Shown one piece after another: positions 43,863 to 52,623 of a DNA stretch of 64,000 bases; the first letter of the stretch is position 1; each line of letters starts with the position of its first letter. Under the pieces are notes generated by a model. It saw only the letters and a program-made list of their open reading frames with translations. It did not search any database and had not been told where the DNA came from. A program made the position numbers and the translations under genes. This DNA is from Pararhodonellum marinum. GTDB lineage: Bacteria; Bacteroidota; Bacteroidia; Cytophagales; Cyclobacteriaceae. The stretch is from contig NZ_JACEFJ010000003.1 in NCBI RefSeq assembly GCF_015354735.1, positions 186,001 through 250,000 on the forward strand, written 5' to 3'.

Positions 43863-44854
43863 GGCTTGGGATAGTTTTTCAACAACGCCTGTATGATATC
43901 ATCGGAGTTGACCTGTTCAGCTTCTGCCTTGTAATGTAGTGCCAACCGGTGCCTCATCACAGGATAAGCCAAATGATGGATATCTTCAGGAACCACAGCA
44001 TAGCGGCCTTTCAAGACTGCCCTACCTTTTGCGGTCAAAATCAGGGCTTGTCCGGCCCTTGGGCCAGCACCCCATTCCACATATTTTTTCACCAGTTCAA
44101 TGGAACTATCAGTTGGCCTTGATGCCCTCACCAGCTGATTGACATAAGCAATGAGTTCTGGACTGATGTGGACTTCCCGTGTGAGGTGCTGTAGAGAGAT
44201 GATGTCAAGATCAGAAAGAATGGACTGTCGGTCCTGAAGTTCGACCCCTGTGGTTTTGGTCAGTACTTCTAGCTCTTCCTCCAGAGAGGGATAGCCAAGC
44301 TTGACATACATCAGAAAGCGGTCAAGTTGGGCTTCCGGAAGGGGATAGGTTCCTGACTGCTCGATGGGGTTTTGCGTTGCGATGATCATAAATGGCCTGG
44401 GTAGAAGATGAACATTACCGGCATAAGTCACGGCTTTCTCCTGCATGGCTTCCAACAAGGCAGCCTGGGTTTTGGGAGGCGTTCGGTTGATCTCATCTGC
44501 CAATACAAGGTGGGCGAAAATCGGACCCTTATTGAACTGGAAGAACTTTTTGCCAGTTTCATGGTCTTCTTCCAAGATTTCAGTCCCGATGATGTCTCCC
44601 GGCATCAGGTCCGGGGTAAACTGAATCCTTTTGAATTTCATGTCCAGGGCATCAGAGATGGTTTTGACCATGAGGGTTTTGGCCAATCCGGGAACCCCTT
44701 CCAAGAGGCAATGCCCTCCCGCCAACAAAGCAATCAAGACTTCCTCTATGGCCTCCTCTTGACCTACAATGACCTTGGCTATTTCCTTTTTCAAAAGGGG
44801 CAGCTTATCAACCAGTGCTGTATATTTTTCCAATGCTGTATGTTCCAAACTCAA
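43859..44854 (-). CDS. moxR: MoxR-family AAA+ ATPase
   Basis: 331 residues. AAA+ motifs: Walker A GVPGLAKT (53-60), Walker B LVLADEINR (~115-123), sensor-1 region MIIATQNPIEQSGTYPLPEA and QLDRFLMYVKLGYP, and a C-terminal lid (GAGPRAGQALILTAKGRAVL, VPEDIHHLAYPVMRHRLALH). MoxR ATPases act as chaperones that load metals or mature vWA-protein complexes. Here the partners are encoded next to it: DUF58 and BatA-like proteins. Overlaps of 4 nt on both sides indicate coupled translation. Confidence 0.95.
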   Translation of the reverse strand: MSLEHTALEKYTALVDKLPLLKKEIAKVIVGQEEAIEEVLIALLAGGHCLLEGVPGLAKTLMVKTISDALDMKFKRIQFTPDLMPGDIIGTEILEEDHETGKKFFQFNKGPIFAHLVLADEINRTPPKTQAALLEAMQEKAVTYAGNVHLLPRPFMIIATQNPIEQSGTYPLPEAQLDRFLMYVKLGYPSLEEELEVLTKTTGVELQDRQSILSDLDIISLQHLTREVHISPELIAYVNQLVRASRPTDSSIELVKKYVEWGAGPRAGQALILTAKGRAVLKGRYAVVPEDIHHLAYPVMRHRLALHYKAEAEQVNSDDIIQALLKNYPKP

Positions 44855-45468
44855 ATCGTTAAAGCATAAATAACTATGTTGACTCCAAAACGGGTATTGT
44901 CCTGAGCCAAAAACCGTTTGTTTCTAAAATCATAATCCCACTCACAGCCATAATCCTTGTTGCTGTAGAGCACCCCGATTCTTCCCTTTACAGTGATGGC
45001 TTTCAGATAATCATGCACCAGGTCATCTCCCCAGCCGTTCAGTTCGAAAGAACTGGTGGGAGGGCCGTCGGGAAACTGGAAGAAACAGTTGTAGATCCTG
45101 TGGTCATTTGGGATTTTCTGAAGGGCTTCTGCACCAAAAGTCCGACCCATTTCAGCCTCAAAAGACTGGGCAAACAAGCCATCAATGTCATGGTTGCAGT
45201 CATCCACAAATACAAACCCTCCATTCAGCACGTATTGTTTGAAATGGTTTCTTTCCTGACTGGTAAATTCCACGAGTCGATGCCCGCTGAGGTAGCAAAA
45301 CGGGCTTTTAAAAATCTCGGGACTGCTCAGTTCGACAACCTTTTCTTTTTCCTCAATGGGTATGGTAGTGTATTCTACCAGAGAATTGAGCAAGTTGGAA
45401 GGCATCCGCTGATCGGTATCCCAATTGCCTGAGCTGTATTTTAACCTGGTGAAAAAGAAATTTGACAT
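44851..45468 (-). CDS. DUF4159 protein, first gene of the MoxR operon
   Basis: 205 residues from the ATG at 45466-45468 (MSNFFFTRLKYSSGNWDTDQ); the longer frame from 45510 has no typical start context. DUF4159 features: FFFTRLKYSSGNWDTDQRMP, FCYLSGHRLVEFTSQERNHF, KQYVLNGGFVFVDDCNHDID, LKAITVKGRIGVLYSNKDYG, and TRFGVNIVIYALT at the end. The fold is related to class-I glutamine amidotransferase-like domains without catalytic residues. It has no signal peptide. It overlaps moxR by 4 nt and is the promoter-proximal gene of six. Confidence 0.88.
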   Translation of the reverse strand: MSNFFFTRLKYSSGNWDTDQRMPSNLLNSLVEYTTIPIEEKEKVVELSSPEIFKSPFCYLSGHRLVEFTSQERNHFKQYVLNGGFVFVDDCNHDIDGLFAQSFEAEMGRTFGAEALQKIPNDHRIYNCFFQFPDGPPTSSFELNGWGDDLVHDYLKAITVKGRIGVLYSNKDYGCEWDYDFRNKRFLAQDNTRFGVNIVIYALTI

Positions 45469-45523
45469 AGTTGGTCTGTACATGTCACTGTACGCTGAAT
45501 GCGTGTACAAGTTTTTCCAAAAA

Positions 45524-45574
45524 TTTTAAAGTCACAGGGTTTCCAAATGCTATGGCCTCCCTGTGACTTTAAAA
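45524..45574 (-). terminator. Strong terminator hairpin after the TldE gene
   Basis: Arms 45524-45539 (TTTTAAAGTCACAGGG) and 45559-45574 pair perfectly over 16 bp around a 19-nt loop. It is U-rich at the end on the minus strand. It separates the TldE/TldD transcript from the MoxR operon. Confidence 0.85.
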
Positions 45575-45583
45575 TCCTGGTCA

Positions 45584-46900
45584 TTAAACCGCGTCGGATA
45601 AACTGGTGAAGGTGAAATCCCTGATTTTCATCGGAGGGATCATATTGCCTCCGGTGCGTTCAGGTTTACCCATGGCCTCGATGTTGTTGAGCATGATCAC
45701 CGGGCTCTCATTGAAGCGGAAGTTTTTTACAGGAAATTTGATTTGACCGTTTTCTATGTAGAAAGTACCATCCCGGGTAAGCCCTGTGTAGAGGAGGGTT
45801 TGGGGATCTACTGCTCGGATATACCAAAATCTGGTCACCAATACTCCCCGGTCCGTATTTCGGATCATTTCTGCCAAGGACTGAGTGCCTCCTTCCATGA
45901 TGATCCCTGAAGGACCTGGCAAGGGCTCTTTCCCTTGCTGTTCTGCCCAGAATCTGGAATACACCATGTTTTTGACCACCCCGTTTTCTATCCACGAGGT
46001 TTTTTGGCGGGGAAGGCCATCAGCACCCCAAGGACTGGCTGGAATGTCGACATGTGCCGGGTCTGAATAGATATTTACCCGTTCGTCAAATAGCTTTTCT
46101 CCCACCCGGTTGCCACCTCCTTTTTTGCTTAGAAAACTTCTTCCTTCATCGGCACTTCGTGCATCCATACTTCTGGCCAGTAAACCGATGAGGTTGCTGG
46201 CAGCGGTGGGCTCCAGTATTACCGTATATTTGCCAGGTTCGATGGCCTGTGCATTGACAGAAGCGGCTGCTTTTTGCATGGCCACTTCGGTGGTCTGCCG
46301 GCTGTTGAGCAGTGAGACGTCATTGAAGTCCTTGATGGCATAGCCAGAACCTGTTCCATCGGCCGTGCGGACGGTGATCGAAAAATCCACTGAGGTGCTT
46401 TTGTAATAGCCAAACATTCCTTTGCTGTTGCCCATGGCAGAAAATCCGGAAAAGTCTTCCAGATACCCGGCCGTGGTCAGATTTTTATCTGAAGCAGGCA
46501 AGATGCTGTCAGCTGCTACCTGAGCCCTAAAATCAGGATCAATCGCATCAGTGGCCTCGCTAAAAGTCTTGGCCTCTTCGTATTCCTGTGGTCCCAACAT
46601 GGGCATGTATTCAGGATTTTCAGGGGCAAGTCTTGCAATCTCTTCTGATCTTTTTACTGCCTTCCTAAGCGAATCGTCATCCAATTCATTGATGGAGGTA
46701 TTTCCGCTTTTCTTACCAAAAACACTGGTGATGGAAAGGCCGAGTTCATCGCTTTCTCCGCTGGTGTTTACCGTGTTTCGGGCATAGCGGATGTTGCCTG
46801 TTTTACCGCCATATATATTGACACTCATTTCGTCTGCCTCTGAATAGGACAGGACTTTATCTATGATTTGTTTTGCTTCTTCTTTTGTTAAAACTGCCAT
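45584..46900 (-). CDS. TldE/PmbA-type metalloprotease subunit
   Basis: 438 residues, a full-length TldD/PmbA family member without the zinc motif, so it is the TldE (PmbA) partner. Markers: EEAKQIIDKVLSYSEADEMS, GNIRYARNTVNTSGESDELG, ASNLIGLLARSMDARSADEG, RSFLSKKGGGNRVGEKLFDE, and the C-terminal VKNFRFNESPVIMLNNIEAM. In E. coli TldD and TldE form a heterodimer that degrades unfolded or modified peptides. The gene lies 18 bp after tldD on the same strand. It has no signal peptide although its partner begins with a twin-arginine sequence. Confidence 0.9.
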   Translation of the reverse strand: MAVLTKEEAKQIIDKVLSYSEADEMSVNIYGGKTGNIRYARNTVNTSGESDELGLSITSVFGKKSGNTSINELDDDSLRKAVKRSEEIARLAPENPEYMPMLGPQEYEEAKTFSEATDAIDPDFRAQVAADSILPASDKNLTTAGYLEDFSGFSAMGNSKGMFGYYKSTSVDFSITVRTADGTGSGYAIKDFNDVSLLNSRQTTEVAMQKAAASVNAQAIEPGKYTVILEPTAASNLIGLLARSMDARSADEGRSFLSKKGGGNRVGEKLFDERVNIYSDPAHVDIPASPWGADGLPRQKTSWIENGVVKNMVYSRFWAEQQGKEPLPGPSGIIMEGGTQSLAEMIRNTDRGVLVTRFWYIRAVDPQTLLYTGLTRDGTFYIENGQIKFPVKNFRFNESPVIMLNNIEAMGKPERTGGNMIPPMKIRDFTFTSLSDAV

Positions 46901-46918
46901 GTGAATTTGGTGTTTGAG

Positions 46919-48562
46919 TTAAATCCTTCTTCCTGTGTTGATCACATTGACCCCATTGAATCGGGTGGTGGAGCTGCCGTGGGAAACCGCACTGATCTGT
47001 GAAGGTTGCCCTTTTCCGTCAAAAAAGGATCCGAAAGTACGGTAATCGTCTTTGTCGCAGATCTGTACGCAGGAATTCCAGAATTCCTGGGTATTGGACT
47101 GGTAGGCCACATCATTGAGCATGCCTACGATTTCTCCGTTTTTGATCTCATAAAACAGCTGCCCGCCAAACTGAAAGTTGTAGCGTTGTTGATCGATGGA
47201 AAATGAACCCCGACCTACGATATAAATGCCTTTTTCCACATCCTTGATCATGTCAAGGACGCTAAGCTTGTCTTTGCCAGGCTTCAGGGAAACGTTGGGC
47301 ATTCTTTGGAATTGGACAGAACTCCAGTTGTCTGCATAGCAACAACCGTGGGATTCCTCCTCGTTGATGATTTTGGCCTGATCCCGGATGGCCTGGTAAT
47401 TGACAAGGATGCCGTCTTTGATCAAGTCCCACTCTTTACACTTCACCCCTTCGTCGTCATAAGCCACTGCACCCAGGGTATTTGGCTGGGTTTTGTCTGC
47501 TACGATGTTGACCAAATCGCTGCCATACTGGAAATTTCCGGATTCCCACTTGTCGAGGGTTGCAAAACTGGTTCCTGCATAATTGGCTTCATAACCCAAT
47601 ACCCGGTCCAATTCCAATGGATGACCCACAGATTCATGGATGGTCAAACCCAAATGATTGGGATCTAAAACCAGGTCATATTTTCCGGCTTCGACAGACT
47701 TGGCTGCCAGCTTTTCATTGACCTGAAGGGCGGCTAGTTTGGCATCTTCCATGATGTCATAAGAATTGCGGTAACCGATCAGGCCATTGGGCCCTTCGAT
47801 TTTTTCTGAAGCAAGCCCGTCCATGTATTCATAGCCCATACCCATGGGGGAACTCAGCGCATCTCTCGTTTTGAATACACCTACTGCCTGATCTACCGCA
47901 GAGGCAGTGAAAGTAGGCCATATCCTGTGGATGTCCTGATCTATGTAAGAACCATCAGAGGAGGCAAAATATTTCTGTTCATTGACCAGAAACAAGGCTG
48001 AATTGATAAATTTCGCCCCATTTTCCATAGCCACATTATTGGCAGCCAATAGGAGGTCAGTTTTCTCTTTGACGGGGATTTCAAAACTGTTTTTCTTGAT
48101 AGGGGTCTGCCAGCTGACTTCTCCAAAACCTTTTACAGGAGCTAATACAACGGGTTCTTTCTGTAATTTTGCATTGGCTTTTGCAATGGCCACAGCGGTT
48201 TCAGCGCATTTGGCGATACCCTCGGGAGTCACATCATGGGTTGCCGAAAAGCCCCAGGTTCCATCTGCGATGACCCGTATGCCCACTCCGAAAGACTCGT
48301 TGTTGGTGATGTTTTGGACATTTTTTTCTCTGGTAAAAAGGTATTGTTGCAAATACCTACCGATTCTAACATCGGTGTAGGTGGCCCCTTTGCTCTTGGC
48401 GGCATTTAGCGCAATGTCAGCCAACTGCTTTTTGGCGGCATTCTCCAATCTTTCTTCCAGCAAGGCGGCTTCTGAAACCGGGTGGCCCATCAGTGGTATG
48501 CCAGGAATCATCATGGCACCCATACCGAGTCCGGTAAGGTTGATAAAATCTCTTCTTTTCAA
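46919..48562 (-). CDS. tldD: TldD-type zinc metalloprotease with twin-arginine leader
   Basis: 547 residues from a TTG at 48560-48562; an in-frame stop lies five codons upstream and no ATG precedes the leader. The N-terminus KRRDFINLTGLGMGAMMIPG is a plausible Tat signal. The catalytic motif HESVGH (H309-E310, H314) fits HExxxH of TldD; Cys or Asp ligands lie further on (EEESHGCCYADNW). Other family wording: VRIGRYLQQYLFTREKNVQN, FGVGIRVIADGTWGFSATHD, DPNHLGLTIHESVGHPLELD, RGSFSIDQQRYNFQFGGQLF. TldD normally works in the cytoplasm, so export would be unusual, though such Tat-tagged forms appear in Bacteroidota annotations. Upstream of tldE in one operon. Confidence 0.9.
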   Translation of the reverse strand: MKRRDFINLTGLGMGAMMIPGIPLMGHPVSEAALLEERLENAAKKQLADIALNAAKSKGATYTDVRIGRYLQQYLFTREKNVQNITNNESFGVGIRVIADGTWGFSATHDVTPEGIAKCAETAVAIAKANAKLQKEPVVLAPVKGFGEVSWQTPIKKNSFEIPVKEKTDLLLAANNVAMENGAKFINSALFLVNEQKYFASSDGSYIDQDIHRIWPTFTASAVDQAVGVFKTRDALSSPMGMGYEYMDGLASEKIEGPNGLIGYRNSYDIMEDAKLAALQVNEKLAAKSVEAGKYDLVLDPNHLGLTIHESVGHPLELDRVLGYEANYAGTSFATLDKWESGNFQYGSDLVNIVADKTQPNTLGAVAYDDEGVKCKEWDLIKDGILVNYQAIRDQAKIINEEESHGCCYADNWSSVQFQRMPNVSLKPGKDKLSVLDMIKDVEKGIYIVGRGSFSIDQQRYNFQFGGQLFYEIKNGEIVGMLNDVAYQSNTQEFWNSCVQICDKDDYRTFGSFFDGKGQPSQISAVSHGSSTTRFNGVNVINTGRRI

Positions 48563-48700
48563 AGTTATAGTTGTTTAGAAATTGACAATATGGGTTTATA
48601 TCAGGGTTCAAGTTAGGAGTATGGCCTTAATAATCCAAGTAAGAAAAAACGAGTCCTAGACCCTTTTTGATTAAGGGATTGATTATAGGTTTGGGTGGTC

Positions 48701-48742
48701 AAAAAAAAACCGTTATAGCCTAAACTACGAAGGCTAAAACGG
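48701..48742 (-). terminator. Terminator after the esterase gene
   Basis: Arms 48710-48721 and 48731-48742 pair over 12 bp with one mismatch around a 9-nt loop. On the minus strand a run of nine U follows. It lies 26 bp after the esterase stop. Confidence 0.85.
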
Positions 48743-48767
48743 CTGAAATCAAATCAAAGAGGTCTGA

Positions 48768-49628
48768 TTAGCGATGGAAGCCCTTTGAAACAAATGCCAA
48801 AACATCAGGAAGAGCAGTTCTCCAATAGGACCAAGTGTGGCCTCCATCCCGAATGCGGAACTCATGTGGGATTTCTTTCTTCTTCATGGCAATGTGAATC
48901 AAGCTGTTGCCTTCATACAAAAAGTCATCATCTCCGCAGTCAATGTACCAGCGAACGGCATCCTTTTGCTCATCGGGCATATTTTCTATGAGTGTAAGCG
49001 CATTGTATTCCTGAACGTACTTTTCAAGACTGGCCTGTGGTATATTTTCTATGTCCACAATCCGTCTAATTTCATCCACAGAAGAGGGTCCTATGTAAGC
49101 ACTTAGGGGACAGGATGAGGAAAACATGTCAGGGTATTTCAAGGCATACATAAAGGAACCACCCCCTCCCATAGAGAGCCCCGCTACAGACCTGAATTCT
49201 TTGGTGGGCCTGGTCCGGTATTTTTGTTCGACATGGGGAATCAGTTCCTCGAAGAAAAAATCCTCATAATTCCAATCGCCTTGAGGATGATTAAAATAGC
49301 CCATTCTTCCCGTCCTTGCATCTGGCATAATGATGATCATGGGGGTGGACTTTCCCTCTAGGATGGCTTTATCCGCAATGTGTTGCACTTCTCCGAACTG
49401 CACCCATCCGGTCTGATCATCTCCGGCGCCATGCAACAGATAAAGCACTGGGTAGCTTCGATTGGAATCTTCATATCCAGGAGGGAGGTAAACCGCATAT
49501 TTGCGTTCACTTTTCAGGTGTTTGCTTTGCAGTGTTTGGTTGTCATGCACCTGACTGTTTTGGCCCATCAGCGCAAAGGGAAAGCCAAATAGTAGGATAA
49601 GAGGTATTAGAAAATGGTTATTTCTCAT
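48768..49628 (-). CDS. Secreted esterase (esterase D / feruloyl-esterase-like)
   Basis: 286 residues with a signal peptide ending near ALMGQ. Alpha/beta hydrolase with the catalytic Ser in the GLSMGGGGSF elbow (~154-163), the preceding VYLPPGYEDSNRSYPVLYLL strand, HGAGDDQTGW oxyanion loop, a likely Asp in WYIDCGDDDFLYEG and the His in RDGGHTWSYWRTAL. This is the esterase family seen in feruloyl and acetyl-xylan esterases and S-formylglutathione hydrolase relatives. A secreted form suggests action on polymer-bound esters. It lies in its own transcript. Confidence 0.9.
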   Translation of the reverse strand: MRNNHFLIPLILLFGFPFALMGQNSQVHDNQTLQSKHLKSERKYAVYLPPGYEDSNRSYPVLYLLHGAGDDQTGWVQFGEVQHIADKAILEGKSTPMIIIMPDARTGRMGYFNHPQGDWNYEDFFFEELIPHVEQKYRTRPTKEFRSVAGLSMGGGGSFMYALKYPDMFSSSCPLSAYIGPSSVDEIRRIVDIENIPQASLEKYVQEYNALTLIENMPDEQKDAVRWYIDCGDDDFLYEGNSLIHIAMKKKEIPHEFRIRDGGHTWSYWRTALPDVLAFVSKGFHR

Positions 49629-49652
49629 ATTAATGGGTTTGTAGATAACTGT

Positions 49653-51557
49653 TTATTGATTGCCTCGGGTGTTTCTTGGATTGGGCCTTTGTGTTTCCGG
49701 ATTTGGTCTTAGGTTTTGGTTTGGAGGAGCGGTGATGGGGTAGTTTTTTGCTTTCCATGCCGCAAAACCACCTGCCAAACCCCTTACATTCATAATGCCG
49801 GCACTTTTGAAGGCTTTTACGGCCTCTTCTATCCCTTTTCCATCCGCATTGTATATGATATAGGCGCTGCTTTTATTCAGTCTCCCGATTTTTGTGGTCA
49901 AATCGCGGATAGTGCTGTAATGGTATCCGGTTTTGGCATTGGTTATGGTACCGGTCTGGGAATGTATATCCACAGCCCTAAGATCCAGAAAAACAGTTCC
50001 CTTGCCATAGGCCTGGTTTCGTGCCACATCTACGCTGACCACATCGGAAGTGGCGGCTTCACTGGTACCTGTAGTGGGATAATTTTTGTTTTTCCAAGCT
50101 ACAAAGCCTCCTTCAAGACCTTTGACATCTCTAAATCCAGCATTTTTAAAAACAACAAGCGCATCTTCCAGTTTGGCTCCACTGGAATTGTAAATGACAT
50201 ACCTGGCGTTTTTGTCCAATTTAGCAATTTTTGTGGACAGCTCCCGGTTGGTGTTGTAGTGGTATCCGGTACGGGCATCTTTGATGATTCCACTACGCTT
50301 CAGTTCTGCGGGTGTTCTGAGGTCCAGCCAAACATGGTTGCTGTTGAAGTTCTGTCTGAAGGCGATTTCTGGACTAACCATTCCCTGAACCGAACCAGGT
50401 GTATCTCTGCTGATGGGATAGTCTCTCTCTTTCCAACGGTTAAACCCTCCCTGAAGTCCACTTACATTGGTAAACTTCAGTTTTTCAAATGAGGCCAATA
50501 CATTGTCCAGGTTACGGCCATCTGCATTGTAAATAATGTAGGTCCTGTTTTTGTCCAATCGGCTGATTTTGGCCTCCAAATCCCTGATGTTGCTGTAAGC
50601 ATATCCTGTTTCTGCCCGGGGTATTTTACCCGATTGGCTAATCTGTGCGTCAGTTCTCAAATCAAGCCAGACATAATTGCGGTTGTTGTAAGCAATCCGG
50701 TAAGCTTCTTCTACAGAAATGTATTCCCTTTCAGGAACCACAATTCCCCCAGTAATGGGATAGCCTCGGTTAACCCAGGCATTGAAGCCGCCTTGTATCC
50801 CGTACACTGACCTAAAACCCATGTTGTCAAAAATCTGAAGAATACCACTGAGCGTTTGTCCTGTGCTGTTATAAAAGATGTAGCGCTGATTCCTGGGTAG
50901 CCGATCGATCTTATTCATCAGTTCCAACTGATTATTGAAATGGAAACCTGTCCGAGCCATCGGTATATATCCTCGGGATTGCACTTCTGTAGGAGGTCTT
51001 AAATCCAGCCAAACAAAGTTGTCATTCAATCCCAAACGATAGGCTTGTTCAGTGGTAATGACTGTCCTCTCAAAGTCATAATTGATTTCAATAGGGTAGT
51101 TCCTGCTTTGCCAAGCCCTGAAGCCACCTGAAATGGCCAAGACATTTGAAAAGCCTAGGTTTCTGAATACACTCAATACAGAAGCCATACTATAGCCATC
51201 CTCGTTGTATATCACATAATTCCTGTTGACATTCAATCGGTAGAGTTTTCCTTCCAGCTCCCTCAGAGACTGGTATTCAAATCCCGTCATGGCATTTGGA
51301 ATGGTTCCTTCATACAGGTATTGGTTGGGTGATCTCAAATCCAGCCAATAATAGGCGCCATGATTGAGCATTCTATAAGCCTCATTGACACCGATAAAAT
51401 CAATGATTTGATGGCTAGGGTTGTTCCAACCCGGATCTGTGCCAGGTGGGGCCACAGTACCTGGACCACCAATAGGAGAGTAAACGGTACAGGAAATGAA
51501 TTGACATACCAGAAATATAAAAAATAGGTTGGTAATACGAATGGTGTTTTGATTCAT
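49653..51557 (-). CDS. Lipoprotein of five rhodanese-like repeats, all without catalytic cysteine
   Basis: 634 residues. A lipoprotein leader (lipobox FISC, Cys23), a Pro/Gly-rich linker, then five rhodanese-like domains of ~113 residues (about 52-158, 165-270, 278-383, 391-495, 505-610), and a Pro/Asn/Arg-rich tail. Each repeat has the conserved WLDLR or FLDLR strand, a GYIP/GKIP-like turn, and a GFxxW end (GGFRAW, GGFNAW, GGFNRW, GGFVAW, GGFAAW). The active-loop position, normally Cys in (V/I)VYC, is Asn in all five: YVIYNEDG (N118), YIFYNSTG (N230), YIIYNADG (N344), YVIYNSSG (N457), YIIYNADG (N570). It cannot act as a sulphurtransferase by the usual route and probably serves as a binding scaffold on the envelope. 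No family of this architecture is known to me. Confidence 0.88.
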   Translation of the reverse strand: MNQNTIRITNLFFIFLVCQFISCTVYSPIGGPGTVAPPGTDPGWNNPSHQIIDFIGVNEAYRMLNHGAYYWLDLRSPNQYLYEGTIPNAMTGFEYQSLRELEGKLYRLNVNRNYVIYNEDGYSMASVLSVFRNLGFSNVLAISGGFRAWQSRNYPIEINYDFERTVITTEQAYRLGLNDNFVWLDLRPPTEVQSRGYIPMARTGFHFNNQLELMNKIDRLPRNQRYIFYNSTGQTLSGILQIFDNMGFRSVYGIQGGFNAWVNRGYPITGGIVVPEREYISVEEAYRIAYNNRNYVWLDLRTDAQISQSGKIPRAETGYAYSNIRDLEAKISRLDKNRTYIIYNADGRNLDNVLASFEKLKFTNVSGLQGGFNRWKERDYPISRDTPGSVQGMVSPEIAFRQNFNSNHVWLDLRTPAELKRSGIIKDARTGYHYNTNRELSTKIAKLDKNARYVIYNSSGAKLEDALVVFKNAGFRDVKGLEGGFVAWKNKNYPTTGTSEAATSDVVSVDVARNQAYGKGTVFLDLRAVDIHSQTGTITNAKTGYHYSTIRDLTTKIGRLNKSSAYIIYNADGKGIEEAVKAFKSAGIMNVRGLAGGFAAWKAKNYPITAPPNQNLRPNPETQRPNPRNTRGNQ

Positions 51558-51747
51558 ATTGGCGTTGATAAGGGAAAAACGCGCTCTTTAATTGGATATA
51601 TGTTTGAATTTTTCAATCTCCACATGGACTTTCAAACCTAACCAGGTTGAACGATGAACCCAAAAATGGGCTATTAAAAATACAATTTTATTGGTATAAC
51701 TCAAAATTAAGATTCCTTCCATGAATATTAAATATGCTGCCCATATT

Positions 51748-52623
51748 TCAAATAGGAATGGTAGCCTGCCCGCTCACTTCTTTGAAACGGATTTTTTCAT
51801 CTGTTCTTTTTTGACACAAAATGCTGATGGCTTTAGAAGTGAGTTGAAAAAGCCTGGGATAGCCTCCAGTAACTTGGGCATCCCTCATCAAAACGATCAG
51901 TTTGCCAGAAGGGGTCAATTGAACTGTTCCTGGGTAACATGGGGCAGAAAGGATTTCAGGTAAGGAAATATTCAGGGTTTCATTCAATTGGATGCCCATT
52001 CTGTTTTGTTGTTTACCCACTGAAAATTCCATGGACATCAAATCATCCCAAACTTCGGGATCAATCCCTTTGGATTCAGGGCCCGGGTAAACCTTTAGGG
52101 TGTTTTGATTCAAATAACTTGGATGTGATGATATATGGGCATGTTTACTTTGCAGTGGCTTGTTGTAAGCCCGATAAGGCAAGACCATCCCTTTGCTCAA
52201 AAAAAAATTTGAGGTAATTCCTTTAAAAAAGGAACGGCTACCTAAAATGCTTTCGGTGAGAAATCCGCCCTTGATTCCCAAATAAAGGTACTGCCCAGTT
52301 TGGGGTGCATTGATTTTTACCCTATCTCCCGCTTGTATCTGATGAACTTTATAAATCTCTTTCTGGGAATCATTGATAAATAACTCCGTGGGTGCACCGG
52401 TCAAGACCATATGCGTGGTTTTGTCAAATTCAAGGTTTGCACCACATAGCGTCAACTCCAATGAACTGGCTGTTGGCTTGTTTTTCAACAGGTGATTGGC
52501 GCTTTGATGAGCAAATAAGTCCATAGGGCCGGATTCAGGGACACCATACTCCACGAAACCCTTTCTCCCCAGGTCCTGAATGGAATTTATCGGTCCGATT
52601 TTGTTGATTTGGCAACCTTTCAT
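51748..52623 (-). CDS. pxpC: 5-oxoprolinase subunit PxpC (biotin-dependent carboxyltransferase family)
   Basis: 291 residues of the KipA/PxpC family: PINSIQDLGRKGFVEYGVPE, SGPMDLFAHQSANHLLKN, LELTLCGANLEFDKTTHMVL, QTGQYLYLGIKGGFLTESIL, GSRSFF and NRMGIQLNETLNISLPEIL. PxpC with PxpB and PxpA makes the ATP-dependent 5-oxoprolinase that opens pyroglutamate to glutamate. The start abuts the pxpB stop directly, so the three are one operon. It has the usual length. Confidence 0.92.
   Translation of the reverse strand: MKGCQINKIGPINSIQDLGRKGFVEYGVPESGPMDLFAHQSANHLLKNKPTASSLELTLCGANLEFDKTTHMVLTGAPTELFINDSQKEIYKVHQIQAGDRVKINAPQTGQYLYLGIKGGFLTESILGSRSFFKGITSNFFLSKGMVLPYRAYNKPLQSKHAHISSHPSYLNQNTLKVYPGPESKGIDPEVWDDLMSMEFSVGKQQNRMGIQLNETLNISLPEILSAPCYPGTVQLTPSGKLIVLMRDAQVTGGYPRLFQLTSKAISILCQKRTDEKIRFKEVSGQATIPI

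Noticed and set aside
51660-51700. AACCC-AAAAA-TGGG hairpin between the rhodanese lipoprotein and pxpC
   Set aside because: Four-base stem and no T run on the minus strand; too weak to list as a terminator.
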